Part shown: positions 27,833-36,412 of the stretch, piece after piece
Layout: each line of letters starts with the position of its first letter
Numbering within the stretch: position 1 is the stretch's first letter
NCBI GenBank assembly: GCA_016717855.1
Contig: JADKEV010000011.1
Coordinates: forward strand, 128,459-192,458
Direction of reading: 5' to 3'
Length of the DNA stretch: 64,000 nt
Source: Betaproteobacteria bacterium
GTDB lineage: Bacteria; Pseudomonadota; Gammaproteobacteria; Burkholderiales; Casimicrobiaceae
Notes under the pieces: model-generated
Database searches by the model: none
What the model was told of the DNA's origin: nothing
The model's input: the letters and a program-made list of their open reading frames with translations, nothing else
Translations under genes and position numbers: made by a program

Positions 27833-27954
27833 GCGGAGCGCAGGCGCAATGGCAGGGAGGCGGCGTTGACCCGGATAGGCCGATCGCCGATACTCGACAC
27901 CGGGGTCCCTGCAATTTCCATCCCCGGAACCCAACGATTCAAGCGGAGAACTTC

Positions 27955-28842
27955 ATGAACAAGCAACAGTACGAAAAGGTCAGGACCGCCAAGGGCTTTA
28001 TCGCCGCCCTGGACCAGAGCGGCGGCAGCACGCCGAAGGCGCTCAAGCTCTACGGTATCGGCGAAAACGAGTACTCGGGCGAAGAGGCGATGTATGCGCT
28101 GATCCACGCGATGCGCAGCCGCATCGTCACCAGCCCGGCATTCAACGGCGACCGGATCCTCGGCGCGATCCTGTTCGAGCAGACCATGGATCGCGAGATC
28201 GAAGGCCGGGGCTCCGCCGACTTCCTCTGGTCGGTGAAGAACGTCGTGCCCTTCCTCAAGATCGACAAGGGCCTGGCCGACGAGTCGAACGGCGTCCAGC
28301 TGATGAAGCCGAACCCCGGTCTCGCCACGCTGCTGGACCGGGCGAAAGAGAAGGGCGTGTTCGGCACGAAGATGCGCTCGGTCATCAAGCTGGCCAACGA
28401 GGCGGGCATCAAGGCTGTCGTCGCGCAGCAGTTCGAAGTCGGCAAGCAGATCCTCGCCGCCGGCCTCATGCCCATCATCGAGCCCGAAGTCGACATCCAC
28501 AGTCCCGAGAAGGGCGCTGCGGAGGTCCTGCTCAAGGCCGCACTCGTCGCGCAACTCGAGAACCTCGGCGCGGACCAGAAGGTGATGTTCAAGCTGACAT
28601 TGCCCGCGGTCGACGACTTCTACGCGGAACTGGTCAAGCATCCGAAGGTCCTGCGCGTCGTCGCGCTCTCGGGCGGCTACAGCCGCGAAGAGGCGAACAA
28701 GCATCTCGCCCGCAACCACGGCGTCATCGCGAGCTTCTCGCGCGCGCTGACCGAAGGGCTTTCCGCCAAACAGAGCGACGCGGAATTCAACGCCGCGCTC
28801 GATGCATCGATCGGCAGCATCTTTGCCGCATCGGTGACCTGA
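27955..28842 (+). CDS. Class I fructose-bisphosphate aldolase
   Basis: 295 residues. It contains AKGFIAALDQSGGSTPKAL near the N-terminus, EEAMYALIHAMRSRI, the active-site region VVPFLKIDKGLAD, EPEVDIHS and the Schiff-base lysine segment KVMFKLTLP. It cleaves fructose-1,6-bisphosphate to two triose phosphates without a metal. The length and motifs match the bacterial class I (Fda-like) group. It stands alone, with a 120-base upstream gap. Confidence 0.9.
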   Translation: MNKQQYEKVRTAKGFIAALDQSGGSTPKALKLYGIGENEYSGEEAMYALIHAMRSRIVTSPAFNGDRILGAILFEQTMDREIEGRGSADFLWSVKNVVPFLKIDKGLADESNGVQLMKPNPGLATLLDRAKEKGVFGTKMRSVIKLANEAGIKAVVAQQFEVGKQILAAGLMPIIEPEVDIHSPEKGAAEVLLKAALVAQLENLGADQKVMFKLTLPAVDDFYAELVKHPKVLRVVALSGGYSREEANKHLARNHGVIASFSRALTEGLSAKQSDAEFNAALDASIGSIFAASVT

Positions 28843-28898
28843 GGGTCTGGCGGCTGGCGTCTTGCCCGCGCCGGCCGCCGCGCCGCACTAGCGCGGCA

Positions 28899-29495
28899 TC
28901 ACGCCGGAATGGCCTCCGCCCGGATGGACGCCGTGCGCGGCCGCTCTGCCGCGTGTACCTTCACCCACGCGACGTAGTGATCCATCCAGTCCTGCATGAA
29001 TTTCCGGCTGGCGGGGCCAATGTCGCCCGCCTGATCGAACAACCCGTCTTTGGCCTGAATGAACGCTTCGGGCTGGTCCAGCGTGGGCACGTCCAGGTAC
29101 GCGAGGATGTTGCGCAGGTGCTGTTGCGCCATCGCCGTGCCGATGGCGCCGACCGACACGCCGAGCACGCCCGCGGGCTTGCCGGCCCACGTGTTCTTGC
29201 CATACGGCCGCGACGCGTGGTCGAGGGCGTTCTTGAGAACGCCCGGGATCGAGCGGTTGTACTCGGCGGTGATGAACAGCAGGCCCTGCGCGGCCCCGAT
29301 CTCCGACTTGAGGCGCTTTACGGCGTCGGCCGGGTGCGCATCGTCGTCCTGATTGTAGAGCGGCAGGTCGCCGATCTCGACTTGCGAGAACGTGAACTGC
29401 GGCGGTGCCAGCTTCACGAGCGCGTCGGCGAGCTTGCGGTTGAACGAGTCGCGGCGCAGGCTGCCGACGACGACGGCGATGTGATAGTTGCTCAT
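28899..29495 (-). CDS. NADPH-dependent FMN reductase (ChrR/azoreductase-like)
   Basis: 198 residues of flavodoxin-like fold: VVVGSLRRDSFNRKLADALV binds FMN phosphate, and ITAEYNRSIPGVLKNALDHASRP is the hallmark loop of NADPH:FMN/quinone reductases. It would reduce quinones, chromate or azo compounds with NADPH. ATG 29495 is chosen since the family begins with the beta strand IAVVVGS; a longer in-frame ATG at 29546 overlaps the BON gene. Convergent with the aldolase gene. Confidence 0.87.
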   Translation of the reverse strand: MSNYHIAVVVGSLRRDSFNRKLADALVKLAPPQFTFSQVEIGDLPLYNQDDDAHPADAVKRLKSEIGAAQGLLFITAEYNRSIPGVLKNALDHASRPYGKNTWAGKPAGVLGVSVGAIGTAMAQQHLRNILAYLDVPTLDQPEAFIQAKDGLFDQAGDIGPASRKFMQDWMDHYVAWVKVHAAERPRTASIRAEAIPA

Positions 29496-29511
29496 TGCGT
29501 CCGCCCCCGGC

Positions 29512-29835
29512 CTACTTGTCGGCTTTGATCGCGATGTGATTTTCAACCGACTTCACGCCTTCCACGGCGCGCGCGATCGCCACGGCTTTGTCCGCGGCGG
29601 CCTTGCTTGCGGCGGTGCCACCCAGGTTCACCATTCCCTTGTCGTCCGTGTCGACACTGATCTTGACCAGGCTCGAGAGCTTTTCCTCCGCCAGTTTGGC
29701 CTTGACCTTGGTGGTGATGACCGAGTCCTTGACAAACGTCTTGGTCGAGGCCACGGGGGAATCGGCGCCATGCCCCGCCATTGGCAGCAGTAACGCGGCG
29801 GCGACGACGAAGCTTGCGGCATGTTTCATGTTCAT
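29512..29835 (-). CDS. BON-domain periplasmic protein (OsmY-like)
   Basis: 107 residues with a signal peptide ending GHGAD, then one BON domain: DSVITTKVKAKLAEEKLSSLVKISVDT, GMVNLGGTAASKAAADKAVAIARAVEGV and KSVENHI. BON proteins bind membranes or lipids and often respond to osmotic or envelope stress. The downstream FMN reductase follows 16 bases later on the same strand. Confidence 0.88.
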   Translation of the reverse strand: MNMKHAASFVVAAALLLPMAGHGADSPVASTKTFVKDSVITTKVKAKLAEEKLSSLVKISVDTDDKGMVNLGGTAASKAAADKAVAIARAVEGVKSVENHIAIKADK

Positions 29836-30042
29836 GTTGTGTCCAATCGTGAAGGTTGACGAATTACACTCACGTTACGAAGGGCTCGCGAGTGCGGCAT
29901 GGCACGCGAATGGAAACCTTTTTGCGGGCCGCACGACAAGGATGGGCGCATCGCCGGCTTCGGTCGGTGCGCTGACGAACATACCGCGCCCGGGTCGGGT
30001 CCGCCGGCAAGGGTAAACTAGCGCGGAAAGAGGAGAGCACGC

Positions 30043-31482
30043 ATGGTAACCATGGAAGTCGACGTGGCCATCATCGGCGCAGGCACCGCAGGGATGAGCG
30101 CGTACCGCGCCGCCGGGCATCACGCCAAGCGCGTCATGCTGGTCGAGTCCGACCACTACGGGACCACGTGCGCGCGGGTGGGCTGCATGCCCAGCAAACT
30201 CCTGATTGCGGCCGCCGACAGCGCGCATCACGCGCGCCAGGCGCCGCTCTTCGGCGTCCATCCTGGCCCAGTCCGTATCGACGGCGCCGAAGTGATGCGC
30301 AGGGTGCGCGACGAGCGGGACCGTTTCGTCGGCTTTGTGCTGGAAGCGGTCGAGGGCTGGCCGGCGGCGGACAAGGTGCGCGGCCACGCGCGTTTCGTCG
30401 CGCCCGGCGCGCTGCAGGTCGACGAACACACGCGGATCGCCGCGCGGACGGTGGTGATCGCGACCGGCTCGGCGCCGCACGTGCCCGATGGCTGGCGCGA
30501 GGCGCTGGGCGACCGGCTGCTCACCAGCGAGGACGTGTTCGACTGGCACACGCTGCCGGAATCGGTGGCGGTCATCGGCGGCGGCGTGATCGGCCTGGAG
30601 CTGGCGCAGGCGCTCGACCGGCTGGGCGTGCGCGTCCGGATGCTGGCGCGGGACGGCAGGCTCGGGCCGCTGACCGACCCGGCGCTCCAGAAAGAGGCGC
30701 GCGCGCTGTTCAACCGCGACCTGTCGGTGGTCGACGATGCCCGCGACATCCAGGTGCGCCGGGACGGCGCGCAGGCGCAGGTGAACTATAAATCCGGGGG
30801 CATCGAGCACATGGAGTTCTTCGAGTTCGTGCTGGCGGCCACCGGCCGGCAGCCGCGCCTCGACGGACTGGATCTCGCGGCTGCCGGCGTCCGGCTCGAT
30901 GCGCGCGGCCTGCCGGAGTTCGACCGCGCGACCGGCCAGATCGGCGACAGCGCCATCTTCATCGCGGGCGACGTCAGCGACGCCCATCCACTGCTGCACG
31001 AGGCGGCGGACGATGGCCGCATCGCCGGCGACAATGCCGGGCGCTTCCCGGAGGTGCGGGTGCGCCCGCGCCGGGCCCCGCTGGCCATCGTGTTCACGGA
31101 CCCGCAGATGATGATCGCAGGCGCCAGCTTCGCGGCACTGACGGCGGCCGGAGCCGAGTTCGAGGCCGGCGCGGTGCGCTTCGACGACCAGGGGCGCAGC
31201 CGCGTGATCGCGCAGAACCGCGGGCTGCTGCGCGTGTACGGTGCGCGGCACACCGGCCGCTTCCTCGGCGCGGAAATGATCGGGCCGGCGGCAGAGCACA
31301 TCGGCCACTTGCTGTCCTGGGCGGCGCAGCAGCAAATGACCGTGCAGCAGATGCTCGACAGCCCGTACTACCATCCGGTGATCGAGGAAGGCGTGCGCAC
31401 CGCGCTGCGCGAACTGAACCGGAAGTTGCGGCTGGGGCCGGTACCGGTCGAGCGCTGCCTGGATTGCGGGCCCGGCGCCTAG
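30043..31482 (+). CDS. Dihydrolipoyl dehydrogenase-like pyridine nucleotide-disulfide oxidoreductase
   Basis: 479 residues. It begins with the FAD motif DVAIIGAGTAGMSAYRAA, then the redox disulfide GTTCARVGCMPSK (Cys-x4-Cys), the NAD motif VAVIGGGVIGLELAQAL and the second FAD motif IFIAGDV. The C-terminal dimer interface carries the catalytic His in YYHPVIEEG. No pyruvate or 2-oxoglutarate dehydrogenase genes are near, so it is an orphan Lpd-like protein. It may serve another thiol or quinone reduction; proximity to gshA is suggestive only. Confidence 0.87.
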   Translation: MVTMEVDVAIIGAGTAGMSAYRAAGHHAKRVMLVESDHYGTTCARVGCMPSKLLIAAADSAHHARQAPLFGVHPGPVRIDGAEVMRRVRDERDRFVGFVLEAVEGWPAADKVRGHARFVAPGALQVDEHTRIAARTVVIATGSAPHVPDGWREALGDRLLTSEDVFDWHTLPESVAVIGGGVIGLELAQALDRLGVRVRMLARDGRLGPLTDPALQKEARALFNRDLSVVDDARDIQVRRDGAQAQVNYKSGGIEHMEFFEFVLAATGRQPRLDGLDLAAAGVRLDARGLPEFDRATGQIGDSAIFIAGDVSDAHPLLHEAADDGRIAGDNAGRFPEVRVRPRRAPLAIVFTDPQMMIAGASFAALTAAGAEFEAGAVRFDDQGRSRVIAQNRGLLRVYGARHTGRFLGAEMIGPAAEHIGHLLSWAAQQQMTVQQMLDSPYYHPVIEEGVRTALRELNRKLRLGPVPVERCLDCGPGA

Positions 31483-31569
31483 CCGGTCCCGCGGTTTCGC
31501 GCAACGGGTGAATGTCGGGGCAGTGCATCTGTTATCTTTCGGGTCGGTGGATTTTCAACGGGAACACGC

Positions 31570-33108
31570 ATGAGCAGTCTGGAACAACGCCTGCGCGAAC
31601 TGACGCCGGAGGCGCTGAAGGGGATGCGCCGCGGCGTCGAGAAGGAAAGCCTGCGCGCGCAAGCCAACGGCTCCCTGGCGCTGACGCCGCATCCGGCGGC
31701 GCTGGGCTCGCCGCTGACGCATCCGCGCATCACCACCGACTTCTGCGAGTCGCAGCTCGAGCTCATCACCGGCGTGCATGCGGGCGTCGACGAGTGCATC
31801 GCGGAGCTCACGCAGATCCACGAGTTCGTCTACCGCAACATCGGCGATGAGATGCTGTGGGTCGCGAGCATGCCGTGCGGGCTGCCCACCGACGAGACGA
31901 TCCCGCTGGCGCGCTACGGCTCGTCGAACCTGGGCCGCGCCAAGAGCGTGTACCGGATGGGACTGGGACACCGCTACGGGCGGCGCATGCAAACCATCTC
32001 GGGGATTCACTACAACTGGTCGATGCCGCGGCTGTCGAACGACGATTACTTCGGGCTGATCCGCAACTTCCGCCGCCATTCGTTCCTGCTGCTGTACCTG
32101 TTCGGCGCGTCGCCCGCGGTGTGCTCGACCTTCGTCGCCGGCCGCCAGCACGAGCTCAAGGTGCTCAAGAACCAGACGCTGTACATGCCGCACGGGACGT
32201 CGCTGCGCATGGGCCGGCTGGGCTACCAGAGCGACGCGCAGGCCTCGCTCGCGGTCAGCTACAACAGCCTGGAAAGCTACGGCGCGTCGCTGCAGGACGG
32301 GCTCACGCGCCAGTATCCGCTGTACGAGGCGATCGGCGTGCGCAACCCGGGCGGCGAGTACAACCAGCTGGCCACCACGCTGCTGCAGATCGAGAACGAG
32401 TTCTACGGAACCATACGCCCGAAGCGCGTCATCTTCCAGGGCGAACGCCCGCTGCACGCGATGCGCGAGCGCGGCGTCGAGTACATCGAGGTCCGCCTGA
32501 TGGACCTGGATCCGTTCGTCCCCGTCGGCATCGCCGCGCAGACCATGCGCTTCCTCGACGTGTTCCTGCTGTTCTGCCTGCTGTCCGACAGCCCGCCGGA
32601 CTCGCCGGACGAGATCGCGGCGCTGGCGCGGAACCAGCATCGCGTGGCGGCGCGCGGCCGCGAGCCCGGCCTGCGCCTGGAGCGCGGCGGGGCCGAAGTC
32701 GTGCTCACCGAATTTGCCGCGGAAGTGCTGGAGCGGTGCGCGCCCATCGCCGCGGCGCTCGACCAGGCCCATGGCGGATCGGCCTATGCCGGTGCGCTGG
32801 CCGGCGCGGCTGGGCTGCTCGGCAGTGCCGATGACCTCCCTTCCGCGCGTGTGCTCGCCGCGATGGTCGCGGATTTCGACAGCTCGTACGTCCGCTTCGT
32901 ACGCGCGCATTCCGCGCAAACCAAGAGCACGCTGCTGGCCATGCCGCTCGACCCCGGCGTCGAGGCGCGCTTCATCGAAATGGCGCAACAGTCGGTGGAC
33001 AAACAGCGCGCAATCGAATGCAAGGACACTATGCCCTTCGAGATCTACCGGCAGCAATACCTCGCCCCGGAGCGGCTGACCGTAAAGGCGGGTGCAGTAG
33101 CTCCGTAG
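31570..33108 (+). CDS. gshA: Glutamate-cysteine ligase
   Basis: 512 residues of the proteobacterial class 1 ligase. Motifs include GVEKESLRAQANGSLALTPHP, the PRITTDFCESQLELIT ATP/glutamate site, YGRRMQTISGIHYNWSMP and EYIEVRLMDLDPFVPVGI. It joins glutamate and cysteine in the first step of glutathione synthesis in the cytosol. gshB is not in the window. The next intact genes encode the glutathione-gated K+ efflux pair KefF-KefC, a meaningful neighbourhood. Confidence 0.95.
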   Translation: MSSLEQRLRELTPEALKGMRRGVEKESLRAQANGSLALTPHPAALGSPLTHPRITTDFCESQLELITGVHAGVDECIAELTQIHEFVYRNIGDEMLWVASMPCGLPTDETIPLARYGSSNLGRAKSVYRMGLGHRYGRRMQTISGIHYNWSMPRLSNDDYFGLIRNFRRHSFLLLYLFGASPAVCSTFVAGRQHELKVLKNQTLYMPHGTSLRMGRLGYQSDAQASLAVSYNSLESYGASLQDGLTRQYPLYEAIGVRNPGGEYNQLATTLLQIENEFYGTIRPKRVIFQGERPLHAMRERGVEYIEVRLMDLDPFVPVGIAAQTMRFLDVFLLFCLLSDSPPDSPDEIAALARNQHRVAARGREPGLRLERGGAEVVLTEFAAEVLERCAPIAAALDQAHGGSAYAGALAGAAGLLGSADDLPSARVLAAMVADFDSSYVRFVRAHSAQTKSTLLAMPLDPGVEARFIEMAQQSVDKQRAIECKDTMPFEIYRQQYLAPERLTVKAGAVAP

Positions 33109-33112
33109 CTCC

Positions 33113-33254
33113 GTAGGATGGGTGGAGCGCAGCGATACCCATCGTCGGCGAATCGCACGGAATCGCGAACGAGGCACGCTGAGAGACACGGAACCATGCA
33201 GGCGGTGGTTCCCGCACCAGCATGATGGGTATCGCTGCGCTCCACCCATCCTAC
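33113..33254. repeat. Hairpin repeat copies 2 and 3, inverted pair
   Basis: Copy 2 (33,113-33,143, GTAGGATGGGTGGAGCGCAG...) and copy 3 (33,224-33,254) are exact reverse complements over 31 bases and enclose 80 bases. The whole can fold into a large stem-loop. It begins five bases after the gshA stop and could end its transcript, or mark an intact mobile unit of the repeat. Confidence 0.85.
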
Positions 33255-33348
33255 GGGAGGGAGCCGGCGCTCAGGCATTGATCGTGACCGGCACGCGCAT
33301 CCTGGCGCCAAGGCGTATCATTTCGCGGTTGCCCCGTCCGGAGATCCC

Positions 33349-33830
33349 ATGAATCGCCTGACCTTCGCGCTGATCCTGCTGTTCGCCGCCGTCGCCCCAC
33401 TGCCGGCGCTCGCCATCACCGTCGGCCAACCGGCGCCCGAGTTCGCGCTGCCCGACCTTGAGGGCAAGACCTTGAAGCTCTCCGACCTCGCCGGCAAGTT
33501 CGTCGTGCTCGAATGGGTCAATCCCGAATGCCCGTTTGTGAAAAAGCACTACAACAGCGCCAACATGCCGGCGCTGCAGAAAGAGGCGGGCGCGAAGAAT
33601 GTGGTGTGGCTGGCCATCAATTCCACCCATCCCGGCCACAGCGAATTCAAGTCCCCGGCGGAGATGAAGAGCTGGATGGCCTCGAAGAACGCCGCGCCGC
33701 AGACCGTGCTGTTCGACCGCGATGGCGGCACCGGGAAGGCTTACGGCGCCCAAACGACGCCGCACATGTACATCGTGGATCTCGAACACGGAATCGCGGA
33801 ATCGAGGTCAGACCCCTTCTTCCAGTGTCA
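33349..33830 (+). pseudogene. Redoxin (AhpC/TSA-thioredoxin family) truncated by a repeat
   Basis: A signal peptide (to about residue 22, PLPALA) is followed by ITVGQPAPEFALPDLEGKTLKLSDLAGKFVVLEWVNPECPFVKKHYNS and TVLFDRDGGTGKAYGAQTTPHMYIVD. Family members continue for about 50-60 residues with a final strand and helix; here the sequence after about residue 147 turns into the composite repeat (GAGGTCAGACCCC, then hairpin copy 4), which supplies a new stop near 33,870. Only one Cys (ECPF) is in the redox position. The lost C-terminus probably abolishes function. Confidence 0.8.
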
Positions 33831-33864
33831 CGAGATGGGTATCGCTGCGCTCCACCCATCCTAC
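33804..33864. repeat. Composite repeat: GGTCAGACCCC palindrome plus hairpin copy 4
   Basis: The palindrome-type unit at 33,804-33,816 is followed 18 bases later by hairpin copy 4 (33,834-33,864). The same order and orientation recurs at 39,594-39,649. It forms the artificial C-terminus of the redoxin gene. Confidence 0.8.
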
Positions 33865-33952
33865 GGCTAGTCCTGCGGCACTAGCCGCGTCGCATCGCCC
33901 GTCGCGTGACGGGTTGCAATAAGATTCGGGTCTGCCCACCCGAAAGCGCAGC

Positions 33953-34513
33953 ATGATCGTCGTCATTCACGCCCATCCGTATCCGAGCCGTTCGCGCGCC
34001 GGCCGCGCGCTGGTCGAGGCGATCCGTCCGCTGCCCGATGTGGAGGTGCGCTCGCTCTACGATCTCTATCCGGACTTCGACATCGACGTGGCCGCCGAGC
34101 AGGAGGCGCTCGCCCGCGCCGGACTGATCGTCTGGCTGCATCCGTTCTACTGGTACAGCGTGCCCGGGCTGCTCAAGCACTGGTTCGACAAAGTGCTCGA
34201 GCGCGGCTGGGCGTACGGCGACGGCGGTGTCGCGCTGGCCGGCAAGCGCTGCCTCTGGGTGCCGACCGTCGGCGGTGCCGAGGAAACCTACGCGACCGGC
34301 GCCACGAACCTGAAGCCGTTTGCGCATTACGTGGATCCGGTGGAGCAGACCGCGCGCTTTTGCCGCATGGTCTGGGAGGAGCCGTTCGTCGTGTTCGATG
34401 CGCGCGTGATCCGGCCCGAGGATCTCGCGCGGCACGCCGCGCTGCTGCGCGAACGCCTGCTGGCCTACGGCGGCGCGCCCGTGCGGCCGGCGCTGGAAGG
34501 AGCCGCGGCATGA
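33953..34513 (+). CDS. kefF: KefF-type NAD(P)H quinone oxidoreductase, ancillary to K+ efflux
   Basis: 186 residues of flavodoxin-like fold: VVIHAHPYPSRSRAGRALVEAI at the start, VWLHPFYWYSVPGLLKHWFDKVLERGWAYGDGG in the centre and VPTVGGAEETYA. This is the KefF/KefG/modulator of drug activity B pattern. KefF binds FMN and is needed for full activity of KefC. Its TGA overlaps the ATG of the kefC gene (ATGA), strong support for a working pair. Confidence 0.88.
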   Translation: MIVVIHAHPYPSRSRAGRALVEAIRPLPDVEVRSLYDLYPDFDIDVAAEQEALARAGLIVWLHPFYWYSVPGLLKHWFDKVLERGWAYGDGGVALAGKRCLWVPTVGGAEETYATGATNLKPFAHYVDPVEQTARFCRMVWEEPFVVFDARVIRPEDLARHAALLRERLLAYGGAPVRPALEGAAA

Positions 34514-36297
34514 TGCTGGACGCGCTGATCTACCTGGCGGCGGCCGTGCTCTGCGTGCCCATCGCCAAGCGCCTCGGGCTGGGCTCGGTGCTGGGCTACC
34601 TGATCGCCGGCGCGGCGATCGGACCCTGGGGCCTGCGCTTCGTCGAGGACGTGGAATCGATGCTCCACTTCTCCGAGTTCGGTGTGGTGCTGATGTTGTT
34701 CGTGATCGGCCTCGAACTGGAACCCAAGCGGCTGTGGTCGATGAAGAGCGAAGTGTTCGGCGGCGGCGCGCTGCAGTTGGCGCTGTGCGGCGCGGCACTG
34801 GCCGGCGGCGGCTGGCTGCTCGGACTCGACTGGAAGGGCGCGTTGATCGCGGGACTGGCGCTCGCGCTGTCGTCGACCGCGATCTCGATGCAGACCATGG
34901 TCGAGCGCAACTTCGTCGCCACGCCGACCGGCCGCAGCGGCTTCGCGGTGCTGCTGTTCCAGGACATCGCCGCGATCCCGCTGCTGGCCGCGATCCCGCT
35001 GCTCGCCGTGAGCAAGGTCGCGAGCGACGTGCCGGTGTGGCGCGATGCGTTGATCGCCTTTGCCGCGATAACCGGCGTGGTCGTGATCGGCCGCTATCTC
35101 ACGCGTCCGGCGCTGCGCATCATCGCGGCCACCGACTTGCGCGAGGTGTTCACCGCGTTCGCGCTGCTGCTGGTGATCGGCATCGCGCAGCTGATGTCGC
35201 TGGCCGGGGTGTCGATGGCGCTGGGGGCGTTCCTGGCCGGCGTGCTGCTGGCGAGCTCGGAGTACCGGCACGCGCTGGAAACCGACATCGAGCCGTTCAA
35301 GGGCCTGCTGCTCGGGCTGTTCTTCATTTCGGTGGGGATGTCGATCGACTTCGGACTGCTGCGCAGCCAGCCGCTGGCGGTCGCGGGACTGGTCTGCGGC
35401 TTCCTGGGGCTCAAGCTCGCGATGCTGTGGGTCGTCGCGCGGATCATCGGCGTCACCAGCCGGCAGCGCTGGCTGTTCGCGGTGCTGCTTTCGCAGGGCG
35501 GCGAATTCGCCTTCGTCGTGTTCGGCGCCGCGCGCATCGCGGGGCTGCTCTCGAAGGAGTGGGACGCGCTGCTGACCATGGCCGTCGCGCTGTCGATGGC
35601 CACGACGCCGCTCTTGCTGATGCTGCACGACTGGTGGATCTGCCCCGAGGCGAAGGACGAGCGCGAGGCCGACGCGATCGACGAGCCCGCCCGGCCGGTG
35701 ATCATCGCCGGCTTCGGGCGCTTCGGGCAGATCGTCGGCCGCCTGCTGGGCGCGAACAGCATCCGCGCCATCGTGCTCGACCACGACCCGGACCAGATCG
35801 AGACGGTGCGCAAGTTCGGCTACAAGGTGTTCTACGGCGACGCGACGCGCCTCGACCTGCTGCGCGCCGCGGGCGCCGCCCAGGCGCGGTTGCTGATCAA
35901 CGCGATCGACGATGTCGAGGACAGCCTGGCCCTTACCGACCTGGTGCGGGAAAATTTTCCGGAACTGAAGATGATCGCCCGCGCGCGCAATGTCTCGCAC
36001 TACATCGAACTGCGCTCGCGCGGCGTGGAGATCATCGAGCGCGAGACCTTCGAGTCGGCGCTGCGCGCGGGCCGCCATGCGCTCGAGGCGCTGGGGCTGG
36101 ACGCCTACCGCGCGCGGGAAATCGCGGACGCCTTCCGCCGCCACAACATCAGTGCGGTCGAGTCGACCATGCCGCTGTTCCGCGATGAGAACAAGTTCCT
36201 CACCGCCGCCAGGGCCGGGCGCGAGGAGTTGCAGGAAATGTTCACCCGCGACCGGCTGAGGTTCGAAGCCGAACACGGCGACGACGAGTGGAAATGA
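34510..36297 (+). CDS. kefC: Glutathione-regulated K+/H+ antiporter KefB/KefC
   Basis: 595 residues: a CPA2 membrane domain (about 1-380, with VLGYLIAGAAIGPWGL, FVIGLELEPKRLW and SQGGEFAFVVFGA) and a C-terminal RCK/TrkA-N domain (VIIAGFGRFGQIVGRLLGANS, VLDHDPDQIETVRKFGYKVFYGDATRLDLLRAAG). Kef systems release K+ and acidify the cytosol when glutathione adducts of electrophiles bind; free glutathione keeps them shut. With gshA 1.4 kb upstream, synthesis of the ligand and the channel are neighbours. Confidence 0.92.
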   Translation: MMLDALIYLAAAVLCVPIAKRLGLGSVLGYLIAGAAIGPWGLRFVEDVESMLHFSEFGVVLMLFVIGLELEPKRLWSMKSEVFGGGALQLALCGAALAGGGWLLGLDWKGALIAGLALALSSTAISMQTMVERNFVATPTGRSGFAVLLFQDIAAIPLLAAIPLLAVSKVASDVPVWRDALIAFAAITGVVVIGRYLTRPALRIIAATDLREVFTAFALLLVIGIAQLMSLAGVSMALGAFLAGVLLASSEYRHALETDIEPFKGLLLGLFFISVGMSIDFGLLRSQPLAVAGLVCGFLGLKLAMLWVVARIIGVTSRQRWLFAVLLSQGGEFAFVVFGAARIAGLLSKEWDALLTMAVALSMATTPLLLMLHDWWICPEAKDEREADAIDEPARPVIIAGFGRFGQIVGRLLGANSIRAIVLDHDPDQIETVRKFGYKVFYGDATRLDLLRAAGAAQARLLINAIDDVEDSLALTDLVRENFPELKMIARARNVSHYIELRSRGVEIIERETFESALRAGRHALEALGLDAYRAREIADAFRRHNISAVESTMPLFRDENKFLTAARAGREELQEMFTRDRLRFEAEHGDDEWK

Positions 36298-36345
36298 CCC
36301 TGAGGCGCCGGAACCACGGGCCAAATCGGCGATCCGATCGCAATT

Positions 36346-36358
36346 GGGGTCTGACCCC
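36346..36358. repeat. GGGGTCTGACCCC palindromic repeat
   Basis: A short near-perfect palindrome in the 115-base gap between kefC and the sugar dehydrogenase gene. It is the second repeat type of this window, here without the GATGGGT hairpin. Related sites are at 33,804 and 39,594, and degenerate ones near 38,613 and 25,748. Confidence 0.7.
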
Positions 36359-36412
36359 ATCCATCATGACGTGCCCGGCCGTTGCCGTTGCGGCCAGCCA
36401 ACTGGAGACCAG

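Noticed and set aside
25772..27934. Minus-strand open frame of 720 codons opposite the aldehyde dehydrogenase and creA
   Set aside because: Antisense shadow; both plus-strand genes have full family motifs.
34465..36360. Minus-strand open frame of 631 codons opposite kefC
   Set aside because: Low-complexity Q/R/H-rich translation opposite a complete antiporter gene.
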